A stretch of 64,000 nt of DNA, taken from positions 62,001 through 126,000 of the forward strand of contig JAKLGA010000007.1 in NCBI GenBank assembly GCA_022710975.1, in the 5' to 3' direction. Below are positions 36,904-45,028 of this stretch, in pieces. A program made the position numbers and the translations under genes. The stretch comes from Myxococcota bacterium (lineage in GTDB: Bacteria > Myxococcota > B64-G9). The notes below the pieces were generated by a model. The model was not told where the DNA came from, did no database searches, and worked only from the letters and a program-made list of their open reading frames with translations. Numbering within the stretch: position 1 is the stretch's first letter; each line of letters opens with the position of its first letter.

Positions 36904-38303
36904 ACCGGGGCCGCACTCAGAAGGGGCGACTGCGCCCTGGGAACCTGGTCTCGACGGAAACCCCATCCCGCCAGCTTCTTCGCACGACCGATCATGGTGA
37001 TCCGATCATCGTTCGAGAGAAGGACCTGGGGTTGACCGGGGATCGCTGGGTCGAACCCTTCCTCGATGCGAACCGTTCAACCCTGGCCAGGCTGTCTTTG
37101 CGCCCCGAGGTGCGTGTGGATCCCAGGCCCAGCGTCCTACTGCATCCAGGTCCCAAGGTCGGTGCAATTCCGCTGCTGAATCCCTCGACCCGAAGAGTCG
37201 CGGCCGGGCTGCTGGTGGAGCCACGTTTTCGCTGGGTCGCACTCGGGTCGGTGTTCAACGCCATCGGGTTCTCGGTGGAACCCTCTCTCGGCGGTGGTGC
37301 GTTGGTCCCGGGATCCGCCAGGGAGGTCCCACCTTGGATCCTGGCGGGGCCCGTGTTGCAGCGCCTCGCGGCCCTGCTCAACCACCGCAGACGAGGTTTC
37401 ATCGAACGGAGCGAATCCCGCGCAAGTCCGCGAGGACGGGTCGACTGGACGCGCTGGGCTTCGCTCGACGTCCCTCACGGACGCTGGACGACATTTCCGT
37501 GCACCTTCTCGGATCCGGATGACGATCCAAGTCTCATGGCGGCCGTGCGCTGGACACTGGCCCGCATCGGTGATGAGCTGGCCGCGATCCCCTGGTCGCT
37601 GCCAGCGCGCACCCTTCTCGAACGCACAGCCGAGCTCCAAGTCCTTGCAGGAACTGGAGTGGCACTGCGGCCCTCACCGTTCTGGTCACCCCTCGCTGAG
37701 TCCGACTGGGTCCTGTCGGCAGTCGAGGCCATGGGCTGGGTCGCAGAGGAACGCGGGCTGGGGGGCTCCCGGACCCTGGATGGTTTGGCCTGGGATCTCT
37801 CGATCGATGAGGTCTGGGAGGCATGGGTGGCTGCATTCGCCGCGGATCTCGCGAGGCAGCTGGGCATGACCGCCAGCACGTTCAAGAGCGTCCGCCGCCC
37901 GCTGCGCTGGAGCGGCCCGGTTAGATCCATGGGCTCGCTGGCCCCGGACATCGAGCTTCGCAACCCGGAGCGGGTGATCTGGATCGACGCAAAGTACAAG
38001 GCGCACCTGGAGCTGCTTGGCAGGCATGGCTGGGAAGGTCTCAAGGAGGAGGTCCGGGAGCAGCACCGGGCCGACCTACACCAGGCTCTGGCCTACGCCT
38101 CTCTGGCCGACGCCCCGCTCGTGGACACGGTGCTCATCTATCCTCAAATCGGCGACCAGACGCAGCGCACTACCACAATTGCATCCGTCACCTCGGGCCG
38201 CCGCCGTGTGAGGATCTTCCTCGCTTCGCTGCCGTTCGGATACCGGCACCCGGAGCACCGGACCGCCTGCCTGAGTTCGTTCAGCGAACTCTACTCTGCT
38301 TAG
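36900..38303 (+). CDS. McrC-like PD-(D/E)XK nuclease subunit
   Basis: 467 residues, start ATG overlapping the McrB-like stop. The N-terminal half is a beta-rich adaptor (PEVRVDPRPSVLLHPGPKVG, LVEPRFRWVALGS); the C-terminal half is the nuclease with PDIELRN (Asp350) and WIDAKYK (Asp363, Lys365), the expected metal-binding acid and catalytic acid/Lys. The same layout is seen in McrC and LlaJI-type second subunits. Partner of the NTPase just upstream. The gene ends with a convergent hairpin repeat. Confidence 0.88.
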   Translation: MNRGRTQKGRLRPGNLVSTETPSRQLLRTTDHGDPIIVREKDLGLTGDRWVEPFLDANRSTLARLSLRPEVRVDPRPSVLLHPGPKVGAIPLLNPSTRRVAAGLLVEPRFRWVALGSVFNAIGFSVEPSLGGGALVPGSAREVPPWILAGPVLQRLAALLNHRRRGFIERSESRASPRGRVDWTRWASLDVPHGRWTTFPCTFSDPDDDPSLMAAVRWTLARIGDELAAIPWSLPARTLLERTAELQVLAGTGVALRPSPFWSPLAESDWVLSAVEAMGWVAEERGLGGSRTLDGLAWDLSIDEVWEAWVAAFAADLARQLGMTASTFKSVRRPLRWSGPVRSMGSLAPDIELRNPERVIWIDAKYKAHLELLGRHGWEGLKEEVREQHRADLHQALAYASLADAPLVDTVLIYPQIGDQTQRTTTIASVTSGRRRVRIFLASLPFGYRHPEHRTACLSSFSELYSA

Positions 38304-38324
38304 TACCGAAGGCAGTAGGCTCAG

Positions 38325-38389
38325 CCCCGTGTCGCTTCGCGCCACGGGGTAAGAAACTCATCGCGCGGAGAACAGTGCTCGAGTTTCTA
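38325..38389. repeat. Post-stop hairpin repeat, copy B
   Basis: CCCCGTG (38325-38331) / CACGGGG (38343-38349) around TCGCTTCGCGC, then AGAAACTC (38352-38359) / GAGTTTCT (38381-38388), the latter covering the stop codon of the FadL-like gene. The arrangement and sequence match copy A at 17481 (same GAGTTTCTA over a stop codon, same CGCGCGG segment). Confidence 0.7.
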
Positions 38390-39835
38390 AAACCAGTCAC
38401 TGACCCGGACCAGGATGCTCAGGCCGAACACGTCGTAGCTGGACGAATAGCTGCCGGCGTTCACGTAGGTCGAGGCCTCGGGGTTGGAGGGGTTGACCTG
38501 GGTCAGGCGCGCCTCCTCCACCGACACGTCCACCGGCATCTGGAAGACATGCAGGTAGCCCGCGTCCAGCTCCCAGGCCCCGATCCTGAAGCCCACCCCG
38601 AGTGCCACCCCGACCTTGTCCGCGTCGGAGGAGGCCACGCTGTAGTAGGCGTCCGGCGCCGCGCCCGTCTCCCAGTACGCGCCCAGCCGGATGGTCAGCC
38701 ACTCGAGCGGGCTGTACTGCCCGCCCAGGCGGAGCGACCAGGTGTCCCGCCACTTGCGCTCCAGCACCAGCGGTAGCACCAGGTAGTCGCCCACCGTGGG
38801 CACGTCCCGGTAGTAGGCCGGCCCGATGGTCTCCACCACCAGGGTGTCGAACACCGACCAGCCCTCCCACACGAAGTCCAGCTCCACGTCGAACAGCGAG
38901 CGCCTGGCCCCCGGTGAGGCGGCCGCGGCACCCCCGGCCTCGGGCTCGACCGCCTCGGCGGCGATCTCGTGGTTGTAGCGCACGCCCGCCCGCACCACCC
39001 AGGGGAAGTCGAAGGAGGTCTTCACCGGCGGCTCGGCCGGGTCGAGGGTGACCCCGTCGTAGTAGTAGTGGTCCGGGAGCCGCGAGCGCAGCTTGCCCTC
39101 GGCCGCGAAGTGCATCTGTGGCATGAAGGAGAGTGCCAGCTCGACCCCGGCCAGCGCGTCCACCCAGGCGCCCGGCGCCAGCCACACCCCCACCACTCCG
39201 GTCGGCACCCAGGCGGCCTCCGCGATGTACTGCACCAGCCCGTCCTGATCGCGATCCTCGGGCCCGCCGAAGATGCCCGGGAACGAGGAGGCCACCATGG
39301 TGTTGTTGATCTTCAGCGTCGCCAGGGCGAAGCCCGCCCCGATCCTGAAGCCCGGTGTCGCCTCCCAGGCCGCGGCCGCCTCGAGGAAGTAGCCGAAGTT
39401 GTCGGAGCGCACCAGCGCGTAGCGCTCCGGGCCGAGCTCGGGGTAGCGGCACAGCCCGGTGTAGGGCCCGTAGGCCCCGAGCGCGAACACGAAGTCCTCG
39501 AGCCCGAAGTCCGAGGACAGGCTGAGCGACGGGTCGGGCAGCACCGGCGCGTCGTTCTCGATGGCCGGGTAGGCCTCGCCGATCTCCGGGAGGGTGGTGC
39601 GCTGGTGCTCGAGGCTGAAGTCGATGATGGCCCCGTCCAGGTGGATGCGCGTGCCCGGCTGGCCAGCCAGCGCGGCCGGGTTGTACCACAGGGCCGACAG
39701 ATCGTCGGCCCCGACCAGGAAGGCGCCGCCGCGCGAGAAGGCCCGCACCCCGCGGTCGGGCAGGTAGTAGCCCCCGGCCAGCGCCGGGAGCGGCAGCAGC
39801 GCGAGCAGGACCAGGCTGAGCGTCCGGCCGCTCAT
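38387..39835 (-). CDS. FadL/TodX-family outer-membrane channel
   Basis: 482 residues. Signal peptide (MSGRTLSLVLLALLPLPALA), then the FadL N-terminal hatch signature GVRAFSRGGAFLVGADDLSA and WYNPAALAG. The rest alternates amphipathic strands and ends in VRVSDWF with a terminal Phe, the outer-membrane insertion signal. FadL proteins take up hydrophobic substrates. The start overlaps the adenine deaminase stop by 4 nt (ATGA), so the two are translationally coupled; the link to purine metabolism is unexplained. Confidence 0.9.
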   Translation of the reverse strand: MSGRTLSLVLLALLPLPALAGGYYLPDRGVRAFSRGGAFLVGADDLSALWYNPAALAGQPGTRIHLDGAIIDFSLEHQRTTLPEIGEAYPAIENDAPVLPDPSLSLSSDFGLEDFVFALGAYGPYTGLCRYPELGPERYALVRSDNFGYFLEAAAAWEATPGFRIGAGFALATLKINNTMVASSFPGIFGGPEDRDQDGLVQYIAEAAWVPTGVVGVWLAPGAWVDALAGVELALSFMPQMHFAAEGKLRSRLPDHYYYDGVTLDPAEPPVKTSFDFPWVVRAGVRYNHEIAAEAVEPEAGGAAAASPGARRSLFDVELDFVWEGWSVFDTLVVETIGPAYYRDVPTVGDYLVLPLVLERKWRDTWSLRLGGQYSPLEWLTIRLGAYWETGAAPDAYYSVASSDADKVGVALGVGFRIGAWELDAGYLHVFQMPVDVSVEEARLTQVNPSNPEASTYVNAGSYSSSYDVFGLSILVRVSDWF

Positions 39836-41556
39836 GTGCGCCTGTCCAGGAAGAGGTCCACGAACTCGAAGCGCTCCACGTCCACCAGGCCCCGGTCGGT
39901 GATCTTCAGGCTGGGGATGACCGGCAGGCACAGGAAGGACAGCGCCATGAACGGGTCGGGCAGGGTGCAGCCGAGCGCCGCGGCCGCCTCCTGCAGCCCC
40001 CTGAGGGTGTCGGCCACCTCCTGCAGCGGCAGATCCGACATGAGCCCGGCGATCGGGCAGCGCAGCTGGGCCTTCACCTCGCCGCCCTCGACCACCACCA
40101 GCCCGCCGTTCTGCTTCACGATGCGCACGGCCGCCTCGAACATGTCGCGGTCGTCCGCGCCCACCACCACGATGTTGTGCGCGTCGTGGGCCACGGACGA
40201 GGCGATCGCCCCGCGCTTCAGCCCGAAGCCGCGCACGAAGCCCATCGAGGTGTTGCCCGAGCCGCGGTGGCGCTCGACCACGGCGATCTTCAGCATGTCG
40301 CGCGCGGGGTCGCTCAGCGCCCGCCCGCCGGCCACCCTGACCGAGTCCTCGCCGGCGCGGGTGACGATCTGCCCGGGCACCACCTCGATCAGCCGGGCCC
40401 GGGTCCCGTTGGCCGGCAGGTAGAAGTCCTCGGGCTCGATCCAGCGCACGTTGATCGAGCCGCGCAGGTAGATCTTGGGCGGCGCCTCGAGGTTGAGCGC
40501 CCGGCCACCCTCGGCCACCAGGCGCCCGCGCTTGTACACCCGGCGGATGTCCATGCGCTCGAGGCTGCCGACCACGATGAGATCGGCCAGGTAGCCCGGG
40601 GCCACGGCCCCGCGATCGCGCAGCCCGAAGTACTCGGCCGTGTTCAGCGTGGCGAGCTGCACGGCGGTCATGGGCGGCAGGCCGCTGGCGATGGCCCGGC
40701 GCACCGAGTCCGACAGGTGCAACCCGCGCACCAGGTCCAGCGGGTTGCGATCGTCGGAGACGAAGAAGCAACGCCGGGCGTTCTCGGGGCTCACCGCCGG
40801 CAGCAGCGCGTCCAGGTTCCGCTCGGTGGTGCCCTCGCGGATCATGAGGTGCAGGCCCTTCCTGAGCTTCTCGCGGGCCTCCTCGAGCTGGGTGCTCTCG
40901 TGGTCGGAGGCGATCCCGGCCGCGGCGTAGGCGTTGAGCCGGAGACCCCCGAGCAGCGGGGCGTGGCCGTCGACGCGCTTGCCCCGGGAGGCGGAGAGCT
41001 TCTGCAGCACGCCCGGATCGCGCCCCAGCACCCCGGGGAAGTTCATCACCTCGCCCAGCCCCAGCACCCAGGGCTCCTGCAGCAGCGGGGCGATGTCCTC
41101 GGCGGTGAGCGTGGCCCCGGCCGTCTCCATGTGGCTGGAGGGCACGCACGAGGGCAGCATGGCGAAGAAGTCCACCGGCAGCCCCTGGCTCACACGGTGC
41201 AGGTAGGTGATGCCCTCCAGCCCCAGCACGTTGGCGACCTCGTGCGGGTCGTACACCACGGTGGTGCAGCCGAGCGGCAGGAGCGCCCGGGCCAGCTCCA
41301 CCGGTCGCACCATGGCCGACTCCAGGTGGATGTGGCCCTCGACGAGCCCGGGCAGCAGGAAGGCGCCGTCGAGATCGAGCTCCTCGGCCCCGCGGTACTG
41401 GCCGGGCGCGCCGAAGCCCGCAACCAGCCCACCGGCCACGGCCACGTCGGACACGTGGATCTCGCCGGAGAGCACGTTGACCACCCGGGCGTTCTTCAGC
41501 AGCAGGTCGGCCGGCTTCTCGCCCAGCGCGTGGCTGATGATCTCCTGGATCTCCAC
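39832..41556 (-). CDS. ade: Adenine deaminase
   Basis: 574 residues, typical for the Ade family of amidohydrolases, which convert adenine to hypoxanthine plus ammonia. Metal-binding GHIHLES near residue 100, DPHEVANV, LGEVMN, DGHAPLL, GIASDHES and FVSDDR are all present in order, followed by the C-terminal domain (SSVAHDAHNIVVVGADD, GGLVVV). Purine salvage in the cytoplasm. Divergent from the esterase-like gene. Confidence 0.95.
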   Translation of the reverse strand: MEIQEIISHALGEKPADLLLKNARVVNVLSGEIHVSDVAVAGGLVAGFGAPGQYRGAEELDLDGAFLLPGLVEGHIHLESAMVRPVELARALLPLGCTTVVYDPHEVANVLGLEGITYLHRVSQGLPVDFFAMLPSCVPSSHMETAGATLTAEDIAPLLQEPWVLGLGEVMNFPGVLGRDPGVLQKLSASRGKRVDGHAPLLGGLRLNAYAAAGIASDHESTQLEEAREKLRKGLHLMIREGTTERNLDALLPAVSPENARRCFFVSDDRNPLDLVRGLHLSDSVRRAIASGLPPMTAVQLATLNTAEYFGLRDRGAVAPGYLADLIVVGSLERMDIRRVYKRGRLVAEGGRALNLEAPPKIYLRGSINVRWIEPEDFYLPANGTRARLIEVVPGQIVTRAGEDSVRVAGGRALSDPARDMLKIAVVERHRGSGNTSMGFVRGFGLKRGAIASSVAHDAHNIVVVGADDRDMFEAAVRIVKQNGGLVVVEGGEVKAQLRCPIAGLMSDLPLQEVADTLRGLQEAAAALGCTLPDPFMALSFLCLPVIPSLKITDRGLVDVERFEFVDLFLDRRT

Positions 41557-41669
41557 CCTGCCTCCTCCGCCTCTGGCAGCGCAGCGCGGATTTCGGGCGA
41601 AGATAGCACGGGAGCATGGAAATGGGGTAGATTCAGCCCAGGAACAGCCCCAGCCCTGGAGGCCGCAGC

Positions 41670-43487
41670 ATGATCACCCGCGTCCTCGGCGCCCTGCTGG
41701 CCGCGAGCCTGCTCCTGGGCGCCTGCTCGGAGGAGTCGAGGCCAGCGCGCGTCCGCCACTACGAGTTCCGCGCCATCGGCGGCTTCTCCATGGGCTCGGC
41801 CACGGCCGCGCTGCTCGGCCTCAAGCACCGGCAGCTCTTCGACATCATCGCCCCCATGGGCGGCCCCATCGACATGGGCTACTACATGCGCGTGCTCAAG
41901 GAGGAGGTGTTCTCCGGCTTCTGCGAGCCGCCCGTGGTGGGCCAGATGTGCCCGGCCCCGGACGCGCGCCAGCACTACGAGCACCTCGACTGCGGCGGGC
42001 CGGCCTCGGGGCTGACCAACCGCACCAGCGCGCTCGAGGCCTACAAGGACGCCGCCATCGCCATGGGCAACTTCATGTCCTACAACCCCGCGCACCCCTA
42101 CCTGCCGCCCGGGGTGCCGCTCGAGTGGCTGCAGCAGTCGCAGCGCGAGATGTGCGCGAACCCCGTGCGCCTGCCCGCCTTCTACGACTGGCGGTACAAC
42201 CCCGAGGGCCTCTACCCGGCCATCACCTACTGCGACGCGAACAACCAGGAGACCGCGGACTGCGACTTCGACCCGGCCCGCGAGCAGACCTTCGCCCAGG
42301 AGATCGCCCTGGCCATCGATCTGAACGACAACGGCCGGCGCGACTCGGGCGAGCCGATCCTGTTCTGGGGCTCCGAGCGCTTCGACGACTTCGGCGAGGA
42401 CGGCGTGCCCTCGCACGAGGAGCCCGGCTACGACGCGGCCTCGAACCCGGACCCGGCCGGCGACGACTTCGACACCTGGGAGAACGCGCTGGGCAGCGAG
42501 GGCAACCACCGCCACGACGAGGGCGAGCCCTACCTGGACCACGGCCTGGACGGGGTCGCCGGGACCCGGGACTCGCCCTGGGACTTCGGCGAGGGGAACG
42601 GCGTCTTCGACTACAACCCCAACATCAAGCTCATGTCCGCCGAGGGCGACCCGGCCTACATCCTGAGGGAGGCGCCGCTGGCCGACCTGGCGCGGCTGGA
42701 CTTCTACCTGGACGCCGGCATCCGCGACCACCTGCGCTTCCACGAGACCACCGAGAGCTTCGCCGGCATCCTGCGCGCGCGCGGCCGGGAGGTCGACCGC
42801 CGCTCGCGCTTCGAGTCGCTGCTGCCCGAGGGCTACCCCGAGGGCGAGCCTTACAAGCCCGAGGCGGTCGACTGGTCCACGCTCGGCCGCGACGTCTTCC
42901 TGACGTACGGCAAGGCGGACGCCAGCGAGTACGAGATCCTGCACGGCGACGGCGGGCACGTGGGCAACGGCACCGAGGTGATCAACCGCTTCACCACCTC
43001 GGCGGCCTACGTGTCCGGGCGCTGGCCGGACGGGGACTTCGAGCGCTTGACCCCCAGCGCCTCGCAACTCAGGGTGCTGGACGAGACCTACCCCAGCCAG
43101 ATCCTCGGGGAGGACAAGCAGTACTACATCCTGCTGCCCCCGGGCTACGACGACTTCCCCGACAAGCGCTACCCGGTGCTGTACCTGATCCACGGCATCG
43201 GCATGTCGGCCGACGTGATGACGGTCTCGGCGGCCTTCGTCGACTGGCCCATGCGCGAGGGCCTGATGCAGAAGTTCATCATGGTCTTCCCGGACGCCGA
43301 GTGCCGCAACGGCGACTGCTTCGACGGCAACTTCCTGGCCAACCAGAAGGGCCGGGATCGGCCGCCCAAGCGCTTCGAGGACTCCTTCGTCCAGGAGCTC
43401 ATCCAGCACGTCGACGACACCTACCGCACGCGTCCCCCCGCGGACCTCGAAGTGCCCGCGGCGATGCTCGCCCCCCTGGATCTCTGA
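41670..43487 (+). CDS. Esterase-like lipoprotein with apparently permuted alpha/beta-hydrolase halves
   Basis: 605 residues, LGAC lipobox at Cys19. Right after the linker comes a nucleophile elbow AIGGFSMGSATAA (Ser40) and IIAPMGGPIDM, the sequence that normally forms the second half of an esterase-D-type domain. The first half (YYILLPPGYDD, YPVLYLIHGIG at His508, KFIMVFPDAECR, FEDSFVQELIQHVDDTYRT) sits at the C-terminus. Between lie Ca-binding-like Asp/Gly repeats (DLNDNGRRDSGEP, FDDFGEDG, GEGNGVFDYNPN). LHGDGGHVG may hold the catalytic His. Surface or periplasmic. The order looks like circular permutation; a lost second domain is the alternative. Confidence 0.82.
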   Translation: MITRVLGALLAASLLLGACSEESRPARVRHYEFRAIGGFSMGSATAALLGLKHRQLFDIIAPMGGPIDMGYYMRVLKEEVFSGFCEPPVVGQMCPAPDARQHYEHLDCGGPASGLTNRTSALEAYKDAAIAMGNFMSYNPAHPYLPPGVPLEWLQQSQREMCANPVRLPAFYDWRYNPEGLYPAITYCDANNQETADCDFDPAREQTFAQEIALAIDLNDNGRRDSGEPILFWGSERFDDFGEDGVPSHEEPGYDAASNPDPAGDDFDTWENALGSEGNHRHDEGEPYLDHGLDGVAGTRDSPWDFGEGNGVFDYNPNIKLMSAEGDPAYILREAPLADLARLDFYLDAGIRDHLRFHETTESFAGILRARGREVDRRSRFESLLPEGYPEGEPYKPEAVDWSTLGRDVFLTYGKADASEYEILHGDGGHVGNGTEVINRFTTSAAYVSGRWPDGDFERLTPSASQLRVLDETYPSQILGEDKQYYILLPPGYDDFPDKRYPVLYLIHGIGMSADVMTVSAAFVDWPMREGLMQKFIMVFPDAECRNGDCFDGNFLANQKGRDRPPKRFEDSFVQELIQHVDDTYRTRPPADLEVPAAMLAPLDL

Positions 43488-43588
43488 GGCCTCTCGCGGC
43501 CCCGTGCCTGGGGGCCCCGCTGAAAGGCGCCGCCTCCTCCTGCCGACAGACCCACGAGACCCGGCCCCGGCCGGAGGGAGGAACGACC

Positions 43589-44146
43589 ATGAGCAAGCTG
43601 GGATCCCTGGCGCTCACCGCCGCCCTGGCGCTGGCCGTCCAGGCCCGCGCCGCGGACAGCTACGAGATCGATCCGGTCCACTCGTCGGTGCTGTGGAAGG
43701 TGCAGCACATGGGCGCGGGCCACGTGTGGGGACGCTTCACCGACTTCTCGGGCTCGCTCCGCCTGGACGCCGCGGCGCCTGCCGGGAGCGCGGTGGAGGT
43801 GACGGTCAAGGCCGGGAGCGTGCTGACCGACAACGAGAAGCGCGACCAGCACCTGCGCTCCCCGGACTTCTTCAACGCCCGCCAGTTCCCGCTGATCACC
43901 TTCAAGAGCAGCGCGGTGAAGCCGACCGGCCCGGACAGCGCCGAGGTGACGGGCGAGCTCACCCTCAAGGGTGTCGCGCGGCCGGTCACCGCCCGGGTGA
44001 CCCGCACCGGGGCCCAGGGCGACCTGGTCGGCCTGGAGGCCACGCTGAGCATCAAGCGCAGCGAGTTCGGCTTGGGCTTCGGCGTGGGCCAGGGGCTGGG
44101 CGACGAGGTGCAGCTGGTGATCTCCGTCGAGGCCAAGAAGAAGTGA
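43589..44146 (+). CDS. YceI-family periplasmic protein
   Basis: 185 residues from ATG 43589 with GGAGGGAGG upstream. Signal peptide ending in ARAA, then the lipocalin-like YceI fold: YEIDPVHSSVLWKVQHMG, WGRFTDFSGSLRLD, NEKRDQHLRSPDFFNARQFPL, VTGELTLKGVARPVTA, IKRSEFGLGFG. YceI proteins bind isoprenoid-like lipids; the exact ligand here is unknown. Its stop overlaps the next start (GTGA), so the pair is coupled. Confidence 0.94.
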   Translation: MSKLGSLALTAALALAVQARAADSYEIDPVHSSVLWKVQHMGAGHVWGRFTDFSGSLRLDAAAPAGSAVEVTVKAGSVLTDNEKRDQHLRSPDFFNARQFPLITFKSSAVKPTGPDSAEVTGELTLKGVARPVTARVTRTGAQGDLVGLEATLSIKRSEFGLGFGVGQGLGDEVQLVISVEAKKK

Positions 44147-45024
44147 GCAGCGCGGCGCTCCACTTCCTGCTGTCCGGGCTCGCGGCCCCGGCGGCCGCCG
44201 CGGGCCTGCCGCTGCTGGCCGGCTGGCGGCCGTGGCGGCGCGCGCGGCCGGCGGACGGCCGCTGGCCGGACGGGAGCTGGGCCGAGGCCCTGGCGCCGCC
44301 CTTGGCCTACGCCGCGGTCTACCTGGCCACGCGCGGCCTGCCGCCCTGGCCCCCGCTCGAGGCCGCCGACTGGCTGCTCGGGCTCGGGCTGATGGCCGGG
44401 CTGCTCGGGGCGCTCGACCAGGCGCTCGCGCCCCCGGGCTGGCTGCGCGCCGGCCTCGCGCTGCCCGCGCTCCTGGCCGTGCCCCTCCTGGTGCTCTGGC
44501 CGATCGCGCTGAACGAGTGGAGCGCGCCCGAGGCCGCGGGCTGGGTGGCCGGGCTCGGGCTGGCCGTCGTGGGGCTGTGGCAGGGGCTCGAGCGGCTCGC
44601 CCGGAGGGCGCCGGGCCCGGCCGTGCCCCTGGGGCTGGCGCTGGCCGCGGGCGGGGGCGCGCTCTCGCTGGCGCTCTCGGGCACAGCCACCTGGGGGCTG
44701 CTCGGCGGCGCGCTGGGGGTGGCCCTGGGGCTCTCGTTCCTGCTGGCGCTGCTGAGACCCGGGAGCCAGGCCGGGCGCGGGGCCAGCCTGCCCTTCGCCG
44801 TCCTGCTGGGCGGGCTGGGGATCGCCGGCGCCTTCTACGCCTCGCTCTCGTGGGTCAGCCTGGCTCTCCTGCTGCTCGCCCCGCTGGCGGGCTGGATCGT
44901 GCCCCTGGTGCGCGGGGCGCGCCGGGCCGGGCCGGTCTGGACGCTCGTGCGCACCACCCCCGTGCTCCTGCTCGTGCTGGCGGCGGTGGCCTGGTCGTGG
45001 CTGGAGTCCCCGCCCTTCGGCTGA
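44143..45024 (+). CDS. Polytopic membrane protein
   Basis: 293 residues, GTG start overlapping the YceI stop by 3 nt. About eight hydrophobic helices, Leu/Ala/Gly-rich, with no charged catalytic motif. Hydrophobic segments include LHFLLSGLAAPAAAAGLPLL, LLGLGLMAGLLGALD and VSLALLLLAPLAGWIVPLV. Possibly acts with YceI in lipid or quinone handling (context only). It converges on apgM with a 4-nt gap. Confidence 0.7.
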   Translation: MSSAALHFLLSGLAAPAAAAGLPLLAGWRPWRRARPADGRWPDGSWAEALAPPLAYAAVYLATRGLPPWPPLEAADWLLGLGLMAGLLGALDQALAPPGWLRAGLALPALLAVPLLVLWPIALNEWSAPEAAGWVAGLGLAVVGLWQGLERLARRAPGPAVPLGLALAAGGGALSLALSGTATWGLLGGALGVALGLSFLLALLRPGSQAGRGASLPFAVLLGGLGIAGAFYASLSWVSLALLLLAPLAGWIVPLVRGARRAGPVWTLVRTTPVLLLVLAAVAWSWLESPPFG

Positions 45025-45028
45025 GGGG

